Of a stretch of DNA of 64,000 nt, positions 27,579 through 36,568 are shown in pieces (within the stretch, counting starts at the first letter, position 1; each line of letters begins with the position of its first letter). The translations under genes were made by a program, and so were the position numbers. Origin of the DNA: Bacteroides sp. 224 (GTDB lineage: Bacteria > Bacteroidota > Bacteroidia > Bacteroidales > Bacteroidaceae); contig NZ_QVMK01000014.1 of the NCBI RefSeq assembly GCF_010500995.1, positions 32,277 through 96,276 on the forward strand, written 5' to 3'. The notes under the pieces are model-generated. The model made no database searches. It saw nothing but the letters and a program-made list of their open reading frames with translations, and was not told where the DNA came from.

Positions 27579-29222
<1,644 letters not shown>

Positions 29223-29225
29223 TTA

Positions 29226-29403
29226 GTTTTTAAGTTTTAAGTTTTTAAGTTTATAGGTTATAAGTTTGGAGTTTTTGAGTTTGGAGTTTAAAGTTTTTAG
29301 GTTTGGAGTTTATAGATTACAAGAAAGCAATTACACATTTCCGCATGGAAAACTATAAACTATAAACTTTAAACTATAAACTCAAAAACTATAAACTCAA
29401 AAC
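29226..29403. repeat. AT-rich inverted heptad repeat element between groES and groEL
   Basis: The left arm has repeated TTTAAGTTT/GTTTGGAGTTT words and the right arm the complementary AAACTATAAACTC words. The middle contains CCGCATGG (about 29341), the complement of the core in the etfB-etfA element. The whole could fold into a long imperfect hairpin in the operon's transcript. Confidence 0.7.
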
Positions 29404-29406
29404 GCC

Positions 29407-29679
29407 TTACCCCAAAATAGCGAGTACATCGCTTTGACGCATGATCAGATATTTACCGCCTTCTACTTCAAGTTCGGTTCCGGCATATTTTCCGTAAAGT
29501 ACGGTGTCGCCTGCCTTTAATACCATTTCTTCGTCTTTGGTTCCTTGACCAACTGCCACTACTTCACCTTTCAAGGGTTTTTCTTTTGCGGTATCGGGTA
29601 TAATGATACCACCAATTGTTTTCTCTTCTGCAGGTGCAGGAAGTATAAGTACTCTGTCTGCTAACGGTTTAACGTTCAT
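29407..29679 (-). CDS. groS: Co-chaperonin GroES
   Basis: This 90-residue 10-kDa chaperonin has the usual [20 protein letters not shown] start, the mobile loop with [13 protein letters not shown], and the C-terminal [13 protein letters not shown]. It forms the lid of GroEL. No CIRCE-type inverted repeat is seen upstream. The 117 bases before the gene hold no clear promoter that I can recognise. Confidence 0.98.
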   Translation of the reverse strand: MNVKPLADRVLILPAPAEEKTIGGIIIPDTAKEKPLKGEVVAVGQGTKDEEMVLKAGDTVLYGKYAGTELEVEGGKYLIMRQSDVLAILG

Positions 29680-29796
29680 AATTCTACTTTTTTATTTGTG
29701 ATTTATATTAAAATTAATTGTTACAACTATACTCTTACCAAAAATGTGCCAAATAAAGAAACAGACATTCTGTCAGTTTGTTCTTGCCCTTTCAGG

Positions 29797-32700
29797 CTAT
29801 TCTATCATCAGAAACCCATTCCACTTCTCCGGACTATCGGGGTATTCCTTCTTTAAAGCCACCAATGTTTTCCTGAAAGCAACTAACGGACTCGCTTTCT
29901 TATCCCAAATGGAGTAGAATGTTTTCATAAACTCAGAAGTTTCTTGGTCGAATACCTCACGCAGGCTGACAATCATATTCTTCGCTCCGGCCAGTCGCAA
30001 AGCGCGTTGCAATCCGTACACGCCTTCGTTGCCTTGCACATCTCCCAACCCGGTGACACAGGCCGACAGCACTACCAAATCGACCATTGAAAGATCTAAA
30101 GTCGATACTTCATAAGCAGTCAGCACGCCATCGTCTACCACTTTGGTTTGCAACCCTTTGTTCCAAATGTAATTGCAGCCGGTAAATAATAGTCCGGATC
30201 TGAACAGAGGATCTTCTGCCGTTTCATAAACACTCTGAGCGATTCCCGGTATTGATTCCTGCGCTTCCTCTTGGGCACTATAATAGCCATGAGTGGCCAA
30301 ATGCAATAAAGAAGGTTTTTGCTGTTTCACAAGGTTTATCCAATTCGTTTTGGTAGCCTCTTCGTCGGTTAGTACAGACACCTCCCACTGATTATGGCTT
30401 AAACAGCTATCAATGTAGCTTACTTCTTCTTTCGTGCCGGGCAGATAATCGAAACCTACCGAACGTTTGCTGCGAAGCATCCGGCCTGCATCTCCTTTTA
30501 CTGTATTACTTGGGGGTATCTTTGTCAGCCTTTGCTTCACTTTTTCAGGCGAAAGGTCGTAATCTGCCCCTCCCACCAGCACGGCCTTTTTAGGGCTAAA
30601 GTTTGTATAAGAGTATTTCTTTAGTGCTATCACATCTTTGGTACTCAACAAATTGCGTATAAACATTTGCTCAAATGCATAGTTCCCACTTATATCTTTT
30701 AATGTATTGAATGATACCGAATGCAGCAAGCCAACAGGCGAGATAAAACTACATAATACACCGGACAAATGCTTTTTGACAGGATGCCATATCAAGCCAC
30801 TCACCGCTTCATTATCTTGATTTTGCAATGCTTGCCTTAACTCTTCTTCTTCGCAAAGCCGAACCACCTGCGGGTGTTCGCTATCCTTTTTAAGAATCAA
30901 GGCATAATACGCATAAGATACTTCGCCATCATCTGCCACTTCTATGCTCCGCACAAATTCAATAGCAGCTTCTTGGGGAGTTAGGGCTTCCTTCACTTCT
31001 TTTGCCGACTTGAGCAATTCCACCCCCAATGCTTTATAGACGCTGCATTTATTCAGCAATTCTTTTTCCAATTCCCGTTCTTTGGCTTTTAATGCCTGAT
31101 GCTTTGTTACGTTTAATTCGTTGACGGGTGACATTTGTGCAATCAACTGTTTCTTTACCACTGCCAACTCGTCCCAAAGAGCTTTCAGTGCTTCGTCGTT
31201 GCTGTTTTGGATAAACTGCCGCACGCGGCTGTTCGATTGCAGTAATAGGCTTTTTGTCAGAAGTTCATTATCATAAACAAGAGTCGAAAAAGCTGTATCT
31301 CCCAGTAAGGCTACAAGAATGCGTATCTCTTCGCTGATTCCCAAATACTTTGTCCAGAAAAAAGTACGTTCATCTTCTGTCATAAAGGCAAACTTCTCCG
31401 ATATATTTAACTGAATCCAAATAATTGCGCTTCCATATAGCGATAAAGAACTCTGCAAATCTCCCGACAGCAGATAGGTGAGTGCCATTTCTTTTATTAC
31501 ATTAAGAAAACTCTCGGTTTCGGAAAAGCCCAATGCTTTATAGCCATCTATACACTGTCCATATATATCTATTGCTTTTTGATACTCCTTTTGGTTAGAC
31601 AACACTTTAGCATACGATGCCAACAATGCATAATATCTATAAGATTGATTTCCATAGTGCTTTTCCACCCATGGTAGTAGTTTTTGTACTTCTTGTTCCA
31701 ACTGCCGGTTGTCTTTGCTCTCATTAGAGATGTCATAATTCAACTTGTCGAGCAATAGAAGTATATACGAAGCATGTTCTTGCTGATTAAATCGTGCTGC
31801 ATATTGTTGCGCCAATTTAAAGTAGTGTTCTGCTTCATTTTCTCGATCTTCTCGTGTATTAATTAAATGCATCATCCTTAATGCGGAAAGGTATCCGCTT
31901 AAAAAAGAGTTCGAGTAATTGGGTTCCATCTCAATGGCCTGCCCTAAGATCTCCTTGCTTTGCACATAATTCCCCATCGAAACATAGAACCCTCCTAAAT
32001 TGACTAAAGCCTGAAACACAGAAGGATGATTATCGCCATATACCTCTTTACGTATCTTCAACGACTCCAAAAACAGGGGCTCTGCTTTGGCTAAATCTCC
32101 TTGCGATTGATAAGAAACAGCCAGTCCGCCCAAGGCATTCAGGTAATAATGATTCTTTTTGCCTGTATTGCTTTCGATAATTGCCAGTGCTTCTGTTAAT
32201 AATTCCACTGTTCTCTGATGGTTGAATACATTCAGGTAAAAAGCTGCCAGATTGGAAAGCATGGATGCATAAGCCAAGTTATTGCCACCCGTGCTTTCTT
32301 TCAATATAGGCAAGGAAGCCTCTAATAGTTCGGCTCCTTCTTTAAATTGACCCATTTCGCCCAATGTAGTACTTATATAGATATTGGTGCGCACGGTTTC
32401 AACATGCTTTTCGCCAAAAAGTTTAGTACCTAATTCGCGTGCCGACACATAATAACCGTAAGCCTCCTCTATCTTTCTACTATAAAGGGCTACATTCCCC
32501 AATGATAATAACGCTGTGAGATATTCGGAAGATTCCTTTCCCTTTTGTGCCGCATAGATAGTTGCAGCTTCATCTGCCAGTTGCCGCGCCTCGTCAAACT
32601 TAGAAGCCAGTAGTTTGGCTTGGCATACCACTAAAATGGCTGCGGCATATTCCGAACTGTTTTCTCCATTGGTTTCTTTTTGATAGGCCACTATTTGGGC

Positions 32701-33090
32701 TAATGGTTGAAGCGTTTCGGCCCATGCATTTTGCTCTACTTTCAGTTGCATTAAATAGAGCAGGGCATCCATATATTCGGGGCTTCTCTCGCCGAATTTC
32801 TTTTTAGAGATCTGCAATGCCTGCCTACACAAAGAATCTCCCTGAGCGTATGAACCTATGCGTTGCTGAATGTTTAATAGTATCTTCAGATTATCAAGAT
32901 ACTCGCGTTCTTTACCCACTATCGTTGCCTGCTGCCTGACAATTTCTTTGTAGCACCGCTCTGCCACCCGGTAATTTCCTGTTTTATAGGCTTGTTCTCC
33001 CCAGTTCAACAAACTGGCAAGCTCTTGTTGAGCAGATGCGTTGCCAAACAAAAAAAGTATAAATATAGCTATTAACCAACACTTTTTCAT
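29797..33090 (-). CDS. Exported TPR protein with C-terminal CHAT protease domain
   Basis: The 1097-residue protein has a signal peptide (about 1-20, ending NASAQ). A long series of TPR repeats of the tetratricopeptide-10 type spans about 25-600, followed by a linker and a CHAT domain from about 720 to the end. The catalytic dyad of this caspase-like clan CD fold is intact: His934 in LHLATHGYYS and Cys1011 in VLSACVTGLG. CHAT stands for caspase HetF associated with TPRs. The protein is probably periplasmic or surface-located, unlike the cytoplasmic TPR-CHAT of type III-E CRISPR systems. It is the last gene of a cluster with a caspase-like protease, an ECF sigma factor and a membrane TPR protein, separated from the last by 212 bases that contain an inverted repeat element. 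Confidence 0.9.
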   Translation of the reverse strand: MKKCWLIAIFILFLFGNASAQQELASLLNWGEQAYKTGNYRVAERCYKEIVRQQATIVGKEREYLDNLKILLNIQQRIGSYAQGDSLCRQALQISKKKFGERSPEYMDALLYLMQLKVEQNAWAETLQPLAQIVAYQKETNGENSSEYAAAILVVCQAKLLASKFDEARQLADEAATIYAAQKGKESSEYLTALLSLGNVALYSRKIEEAYGYYVSARELGTKLFGEKHVETVRTNIYISTTLGEMGQFKEGAELLEASLPILKESTGGNNLAYASMLSNLAAFYLNVFNHQRTVELLTEALAIIESNTGKKNHYYLNALGGLAVSYQSQGDLAKAEPLFLESLKIRKEVYGDNHPSVFQALVNLGGFYVSMGNYVQSKEILGQAIEMEPNYSNSFLSGYLSALRMMHLINTREDRENEAEHYFKLAQQYAARFNQQEHASYILLLLDKLNYDISNESKDNRQLEQEVQKLLPWVEKHYGNQSYRYYALLASYAKVLSNQKEYQKAIDIYGQCIDGYKALGFSETESFLNVIKEMALTYLLSGDLQSSLSLYGSAIIWIQLNISEKFAFMTEDERTFFWTKYLGISEEIRILVALLGDTAFSTLVYDNELLTKSLLLQSNSRVRQFIQNSNDEALKALWDELAVVKKQLIAQMSPVNELNVTKHQALKAKERELEKELLNKCSVYKALGVELLKSAKEVKEALTPQEAAIEFVRSIEVADDGEVSYAYYALILKKDSEHPQVVRLCEEEELRQALQNQDNEAVSGLIWHPVKKHLSGVLCSFISPVGLLHSVSFNTLKDISGNYAFEQMFIRNLLSTKDVIALKKYSYTNFSPKKAVLVGGADYDLSPEKVKQRLTKIPPSNTVKGDAGRMLRSKRSVGFDYLPGTKEEVSYIDSCLSHNQWEVSVLTDEEATKTNWINLVKQQKPSLLHLATHGYYSAQEEAQESIPGIAQSVYETAEDPLFRSGLLFTGCNYIWNKGLQTKVVDDGVLTAYEVSTLDLSMVDLVVLSACVTGLGDVQGNEGVYGLQRALRLAGAKNMIVSLREVFDQETSEFMKTFYSIWDKKASPLVAFRKTLVALKKEYPDSPEKWNGFLMIE

Positions 33091-33144
33091 TTCGTTTTTA
33101 TCTTTAAGTGAGTGTTCATAATTGATTTAATAGTATGAGAAAGT

Positions 33145-33267
33145 CCCCCTCCGCCCTTTGGGCACCTCCCCCTTGCAGGGGAGGATCGGCGAGGCGCCGA
33201 AGCCAAGTCCTCGATGCCGCAGGAATTCCTCCCCTGCAAGGGGGAGGTGCCCAAAGGGCGGAGGGGG
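33145..33267. repeat. REPIN-like element: perfect 40-bp inverted repeat
   Basis: Arms 33145-33184 and 33228-33267 are perfect 40-base complements around a 43-base centre. The left arm plus the first part of the centre recurs as a half element at 35710-35773. In the transcript this would form a very stable hairpin between the membrane TPR gene and the TPR-CHAT gene. Confidence 0.95.
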
Positions 33268-33302
33268 CAATGATATAAACTAATTATGAACATCTATCTA
33301 TT

Positions 33303-34136
33303 TTAAAACCATTTCTTCCGTTTCTCTCTCTCTATCAATTCTTTAGCCCGATCTGCATATTTGGTATCTTCTTCCACTATTTTATTTAAGAGGAAGAGTG
33401 CTTGCTCTTTCTCTCCTTTCTTTAAGTAGATTAATGCCAAATACCATTCCGAAGTTGCGTGTAGTAACTGCCCTTTATTCATGACGGTAGTTAGTTGCTC
33501 GATAGCCTCATCGTACTGCTCGGCATTTATCAAACACATCGAATAATGAAACAAATCTTCATTGGGCACTTCCTCAGGTTCTACCCCCTGCATAGCCTCT
33601 TTATATATAAGGAGGGCGCGACTGTGATTGCCTACGTCATAACAAGCACTTGCTTCGTCAAGCCTTTGAAGAGTTTCTTCAGATAAATGAGTATCGCCTC
33701 TCGATGCGTATCCTCTATATTCGGGTATTTCGTAGTAATCGGCAAATAGCTGTTCGGTGGTGTAATACGGGCGAGTGCCCCAATAAAAGAATGCTCCTCC
33801 TGCAATGAAAACAAACAGCAACATTCGCATTGACCACTTAGCCGCCGTGTGCCATTTTTGCCGTGCCGCTACCGGTTTCTTCTTTTGTTGATAAGTATAT
33901 GCGGCATCTTCTACCAACATAAGTACTTCGTCGGATACCGCTTCGTTCCACGTCGCTTCTTCTTTATCCCGATAGGCCAAAGCTATTTCTTTCATAAAAG
34001 CCACTTCGCTTGCCAGGCATTCGTCTTGCCTCATTTCTTGCTCAAACAAGCGTTGTTCCTCTTCCGGCATTTTATGCAATAGGTATGCAAGGATTCTATC
34101 TTGTCTTTCTTCTTCTCTGCGTTCCTTATCCGCCAT
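33303..34136 (-). CDS. Membrane TPR protein, putative anti-sigma factor
   Basis: This 277-residue protein has a cytoplasmic N-terminal region (about 1-95) of charged helices (LAYLLHKMPEEEQRLFEQEM) like the N-terminus of FecR-type or zinc-free anti-sigma proteins. One membrane segment (about 101-120) follows, then a periplasmic TPR region (about 150-270). Its start overlaps the end of the ECF sigma gene by 11 bases. This topology would let it hold the sigma factor inside the cell and contact TPR-CHAT or caspase partners outside. The anti-sigma role is inferred from overlap and layout. Confidence 0.72.
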   Translation of the reverse strand: MADKERREEERQDRILAYLLHKMPEEEQRLFEQEMRQDECLASEVAFMKEIALAYRDKEEATWNEAVSDEVLMLVEDAAYTYQQKKKPVAARQKWHTAAKWSMRMLLFVFIAGGAFFYWGTRPYYTTEQLFADYYEIPEYRGYASRGDTHLSEETLQRLDEASACYDVGNHSRALLIYKEAMQGVEPEEVPNEDLFHYSMCLINAEQYDEAIEQLTTVMNKGQLLHATSEWYLALIYLKKGEKEQALFLLNKIVEEDTKYADRAKELIEREKRKKWF

Positions 34137-34734
34137 ACAAGTCCTCCTTTCTGATTTTTAGTTGCTCCAATTTCTGCCTGATTTGTTTGATGCAGTTAGA
34201 ACGTTTGGTTTTGGTTGCATCCACCGTTCTTCCCAATGCTTCTGCAATGTCTTTCAGAGGAGCATCGACAAAGGTTAATGACAAAATAACATCGCAAGGT
34301 GCCTTCATGCCATTTACAATGCTCCGTATCAATCGCGAATCAATGGAGTGAAGCGCTTTTTCCTTTTCTACATCTGCCGGCAGATTCTTTAGTTCGTCTA
34401 TACTTTCGGTGTAGCCATCATCTTTAAATTTCTTCATGTAAGAGATAGCCCTTTTGATGCCTACATTCAATAAGAATGTTTTTATATCTGCCCCATAAAA
34501 TTGCAGCTTGCCCCGTTTGCTCCACTCAAACACAAACGCCAGGCTTTCATTATAAATAGAGTGCAACTCTTCTTCTGTAAGAAAAGCATATCTTTTTCGC
34601 ATAAAGCCGCAGAAATAAGCGATGTACTTTTCGTAAATCAGGGCAATCTCTCTTCGGTCATGAGAGGCAATAGCCCTATTGACACGAAGAAATTCTTCTT
34701 GCTTATCGTGAGATGTTGAATGTTCTTGCTCCAT
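34126..34734 (-). CDS. ECF-type RNA polymerase sigma factor
   Basis: The 202-residue protein has sigma region 2 (about 30-100: YEKYIAYFCGFMRKRY onward) and region 4 (about 140-195: VILSLTFVDAPLKDIAEALG with a helix-turn-helix ending in KRSNCIKQIR). It belongs to the divergent Bacteroidetes ECF factors. Its start lies 32 bases inside the caspase-like gene and its end overlaps the membrane TPR gene, so the three genes are tightly coupled. It would direct RNA polymerase to an unknown set of promoters when released from its membrane partner. Confidence 0.88.
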   Translation of the reverse strand: MEQEHSTSHDKQEEFLRVNRAIASHDRREIALIYEKYIAYFCGFMRKRYAFLTEEELHSIYNESLAFVFEWSKRGKLQFYGADIKTFLLNVGIKRAISYMKKFKDDGYTESIDELKNLPADVEKEKALHSIDSRLIRSIVNGMKAPCDVILSLTFVDAPLKDIAEALGRTVDATKTKRSNCIKQIRQKLEQLKIRKEDLYGG

Positions 34735-35635
34735 GTGTGGTTTCGAGTGTCGGGGTTTGTTTTACATCTTCTTGTTTCAGGAGTATGGCTACTCTGTTAA
34801 GCAGTTTTTCGGCAAAAGACTGATAGGTCATTCCTTTGTTATCTTCTTTCATTAAAGCACTGAACACAAACGTCAGGAATCCGTAGCTCTTATTTGCTGC
34901 GCTGTCGAAGTATTCGAAGTTGGCTTCGGTTTCCTTGCAAGCCGAGAATACATGAACAGGGGCAAGACCGGCACCCTTTGTCAATACATTCTTCCATCTG
35001 GCCGGATCTGCCGGTGGTGTTTTATAGTTTTTCGGTGCAAAGGGGTAGGCTGTTCCGCGTAGATATCTATTCTTTGGTCTGCGAGCACCTGTTGCGCTAT
35101 GGCAAGCATCGAGTAGTACAGTAACATTACCTTCCAGTCCTATTTTCTGCCTTATTTTATCTAACCATTCGCCCAATTCATCATCTCTTAAATGCTCTTC
35201 GCCTTCGTACACACCTTCTTCATATTTTCGCTGCGCATGGTAAAGCACAAACGCTTCGTCATACCCGTCTTCCTCGTCGCCGTTATCATCAAACATTTGT
35301 TGCCCATGACAAGAGAAGTGAATATAAATATAATCTCCCTTCCCGGCTACTCTTTCCATCTTTCTTAGTTGGTCTACCACTCCTTTTCGGGTGGCTTGCT
35401 CATTAAGCAAGAAGGTAGTGCCTCCCGAAGCAAACCCTTTCTGTTGCAACATTTGCCGGAGCAAAGCCACATCGTTAAGTGCATTCGTTATTCCCCATTC
35501 GCTACCGGACGGATAGTTTGATATAGCCACCACAAGCGCACGGTTGGTTTGCGCTATTAATGTATGAGGCACAAGCAAGAGAAATAGTATGTATAGAAAC
35601 AGGACACGGGGTGTTGTCATAAGAAAGAAAACCAT
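34703..35635 (-). CDS. Exported caspase-like (C14) protease
   Basis: The 310-residue protein has an N-terminal signal or anchor sequence (about 10-28) and then a C14 caspase/metacaspase fold. The catalytic pair is intact: His110 in IHFSCHGQ and Cys178 in LLDACHSATG. Asp-rich loops (DDNGDEEDGYDE) after the His are like the calcium or substrate loops of metacaspases. It opens the cluster sigma - membrane TPR - TPR-CHAT. Clan CD enzymes of this kind cleave after Arg, Lys or Asp and often act in regulated proteolysis or cell death. The substrate may be another protein of the cluster. The start at 35635 or the ATG five codons later are both possible. Confidence 0.9.
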   Translation of the reverse strand: MVFFLMTTPRVLFLYILFLLLVPHTLIAQTNRALVVAISNYPSGSEWGITNALNDVALLRQMLQQKGFASGGTTFLLNEQATRKGVVDQLRKMERVAGKGDYIYIHFSCHGQQMFDDNGDEEDGYDEAFVLYHAQRKYEEGVYEGEEHLRDDELGEWLDKIRQKIGLEGNVTVLLDACHSATGARRPKNRYLRGTAYPFAPKNYKTPPADPARWKNVLTKGAGLAPVHVFSACKETEANFEYFDSAANKSYGFLTFVFSALMKEDNKGMTYQSFAEKLLNRVAILLKQEDVKQTPTLETTHGARTFNISR

Positions 35636-35650
35636 AAAGTATTACTCTCA

Positions 35651-35658
35651 CAAAAATA
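35651..35658 (-). promoter_or_regulatory. Candidate -7 box of the caspase/sigma/CHAT cluster
   Basis: The minus strand reads TATTTTTG, matching TAnnTTTG, 15 bases before the caspase-like start codon. No -33 element is evident and no ECF-type box pair like that at 19752-19777 was found. Confidence 0.4.
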
Positions 35659-35709
35659 CAATTATCTTTTAATTACTTAAGTAGAAGTTCATAATTTGTT
35701 TATAAAGTA

Positions 35710-35773
35710 CCCCCTCCGCCCTTTGGGCACCTCCCCCTTGCAGGGGAGGATCGGCGAGGCGCCGAAGCCAAGT
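35710..35773. repeat. Half copy of the REPIN-like element
   Basis: These 64 bases match 33145-33208 (left arm and part of the centre), then diverge. The right arm is missing. It ends directly before the HU module's outer repeats, suggesting that the module or a deletion truncated it. Confidence 0.85.
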
Positions 35774-35775
35774 TA

Positions 35776-35906
35776 CACAGAGAATTTTACGCCAAAACCT
35801 AACGCACCTAACGCACTTGCCACTTATCAACCTATATACCAAATACTTAACGTGCGTTAGGTACCCCCCAAACACCTAACGCACCAATCACGCACCTAAC
35901 GCACCC
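35776..35906. repeat. Iteron-like ACCTAACGC repeats of HU module copy 2
   Basis: ACCTAACGC words occur at 35797-35817, 35875-35885 and 35894-35904, with the inverted arm GTGCGTTAGGT at 35852-35862. The block is the reverse-oriented counterpart of 5055-5197, including the flank near 35776-35796. Its position upstream of the HU promoter is conserved. Confidence 0.85.
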
Positions 35907-36005
35907 ATCTTTTCATTGCAAAGCATTTTCGCAATCATAATATGTTACTAATCATCTTAAAGAAATAAACTCTTTCAAAGATGCTGTACCTACTATTATT
36001 TTTTG

Positions 36006-36013
36006 TATATTTG
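36006..36013 (+). promoter_or_regulatory. Candidate -7 box for the HU-like gene (copy 2)
   Basis: TATATTTG, the same eight bases as in copy 1, lies 163 bases before the HU start. The ACCCGGGT array again falls inside the predicted leader. Confidence 0.55.
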
Positions 36014-36075
36014 CATATAGAAAGAATAAATAAAAGACTTCTAAATATATGATTACCAGTATGCTTCAACCCAAA

Positions 36076-36136
36076 ACACCCGGGTCTTTCAGGTTAAAAC
36101 ACCCGGGTCTTTTCGCCCGAAACACCCGGGTGTTTT
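36076..36136. repeat. Three palindromic ACCCGGGT units, 23-bp period, in HU leader 2
   Basis: Cores lie at 36078, 36101 and 36124, an exact 23-base period as in copy 1. Spacer bases between cores differ freely from copy 1, while the cores and period are kept. That pattern is what selection on the palindromes would give. Confidence 0.9.
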
Positions 36137-36176
36137 GAAGTCGCACAATAAATAAACTAAATAAACAAAACAAACT

Positions 36177-36560
36177 ATGCAAACGTATGTAGTTCGTCCT
36201 AAGATAGATAAAAGCGGCGCAAAAGAAAAGACACTTTATTATGGCGTGCCCATCATCTCGGGTCAGGTAGATGAAGAGCTATTGGCAGCGGAAATCTGCC
36301 ACCGGAGTTCACTCACCGAAGCCGATGTATTGGCAGCCATCCACTCGTTGAAAGATCTCATTCAGGAGCATCTGCAACATGGCAACTCAGTGAAACTCAA
36401 AGGAATAGGAACTTTTTCCGTATCGGCCAGCAGCGAGGGCTGCGAAACACCGGAAGCCTGCACCCCGGCAAAAGTAAAAGCGCAACGAGTCTGCTTCCGG
36501 GCAGATAACCACTTGCGAGGGGTGCTTCACAAAATCAAATACATAAAATCTAATCGGTAA
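36177..36560 (+). CDS. HU-family DNA-binding protein with primase-helicase partner
   Basis: This 127-residue paralogue of the protein at 4393-4788 keeps the HU core LKGIGTFSVSASSEG and the whole N-terminal region VRPKIDKSG. The gene ends eight bases before a primase/VapE-type helicase gene, so the two are one transcription unit. In Bacteroides genomes this HU plus VirE/VapE pair is a recurrent module, which suggests DNA replication or element maintenance rather than general nucleoid packing. Differences from the paralogue are concentrated in charged surface helices and the C-terminus. Confidence 0.87.
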   Translation: MQTYVVRPKIDKSGAKEKTLYYGVPIISGQVDEELLAAEICHRSSLTEADVLAAIHSLKDLIQEHLQHGNSVKLKGIGTFSVSASSEGCETPEACTPAKVKAQRVCFRADNHLRGVLHKIKYIKSNR

Positions 36561-36568
36561 AAGGAATA

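Noticed and set aside
33087..33293. Minus-strand frame of 68 residues
   Set aside because: It is a translation of the inverted repeat element at 33145-33267 and has no protein-like composition.
29797..35635. Type III-E CRISPR (Craspase) locus
   Set aside because: TPR-CHAT and a sigma factor are present, but there is no gRAMP protein or CRISPR array, and the proteases carry export signals.
35669..35875. Minus-strand frame of 68 residues
   Set aside because: It spans the half REPIN-like copy and the iteron-like repeats, not a gene.
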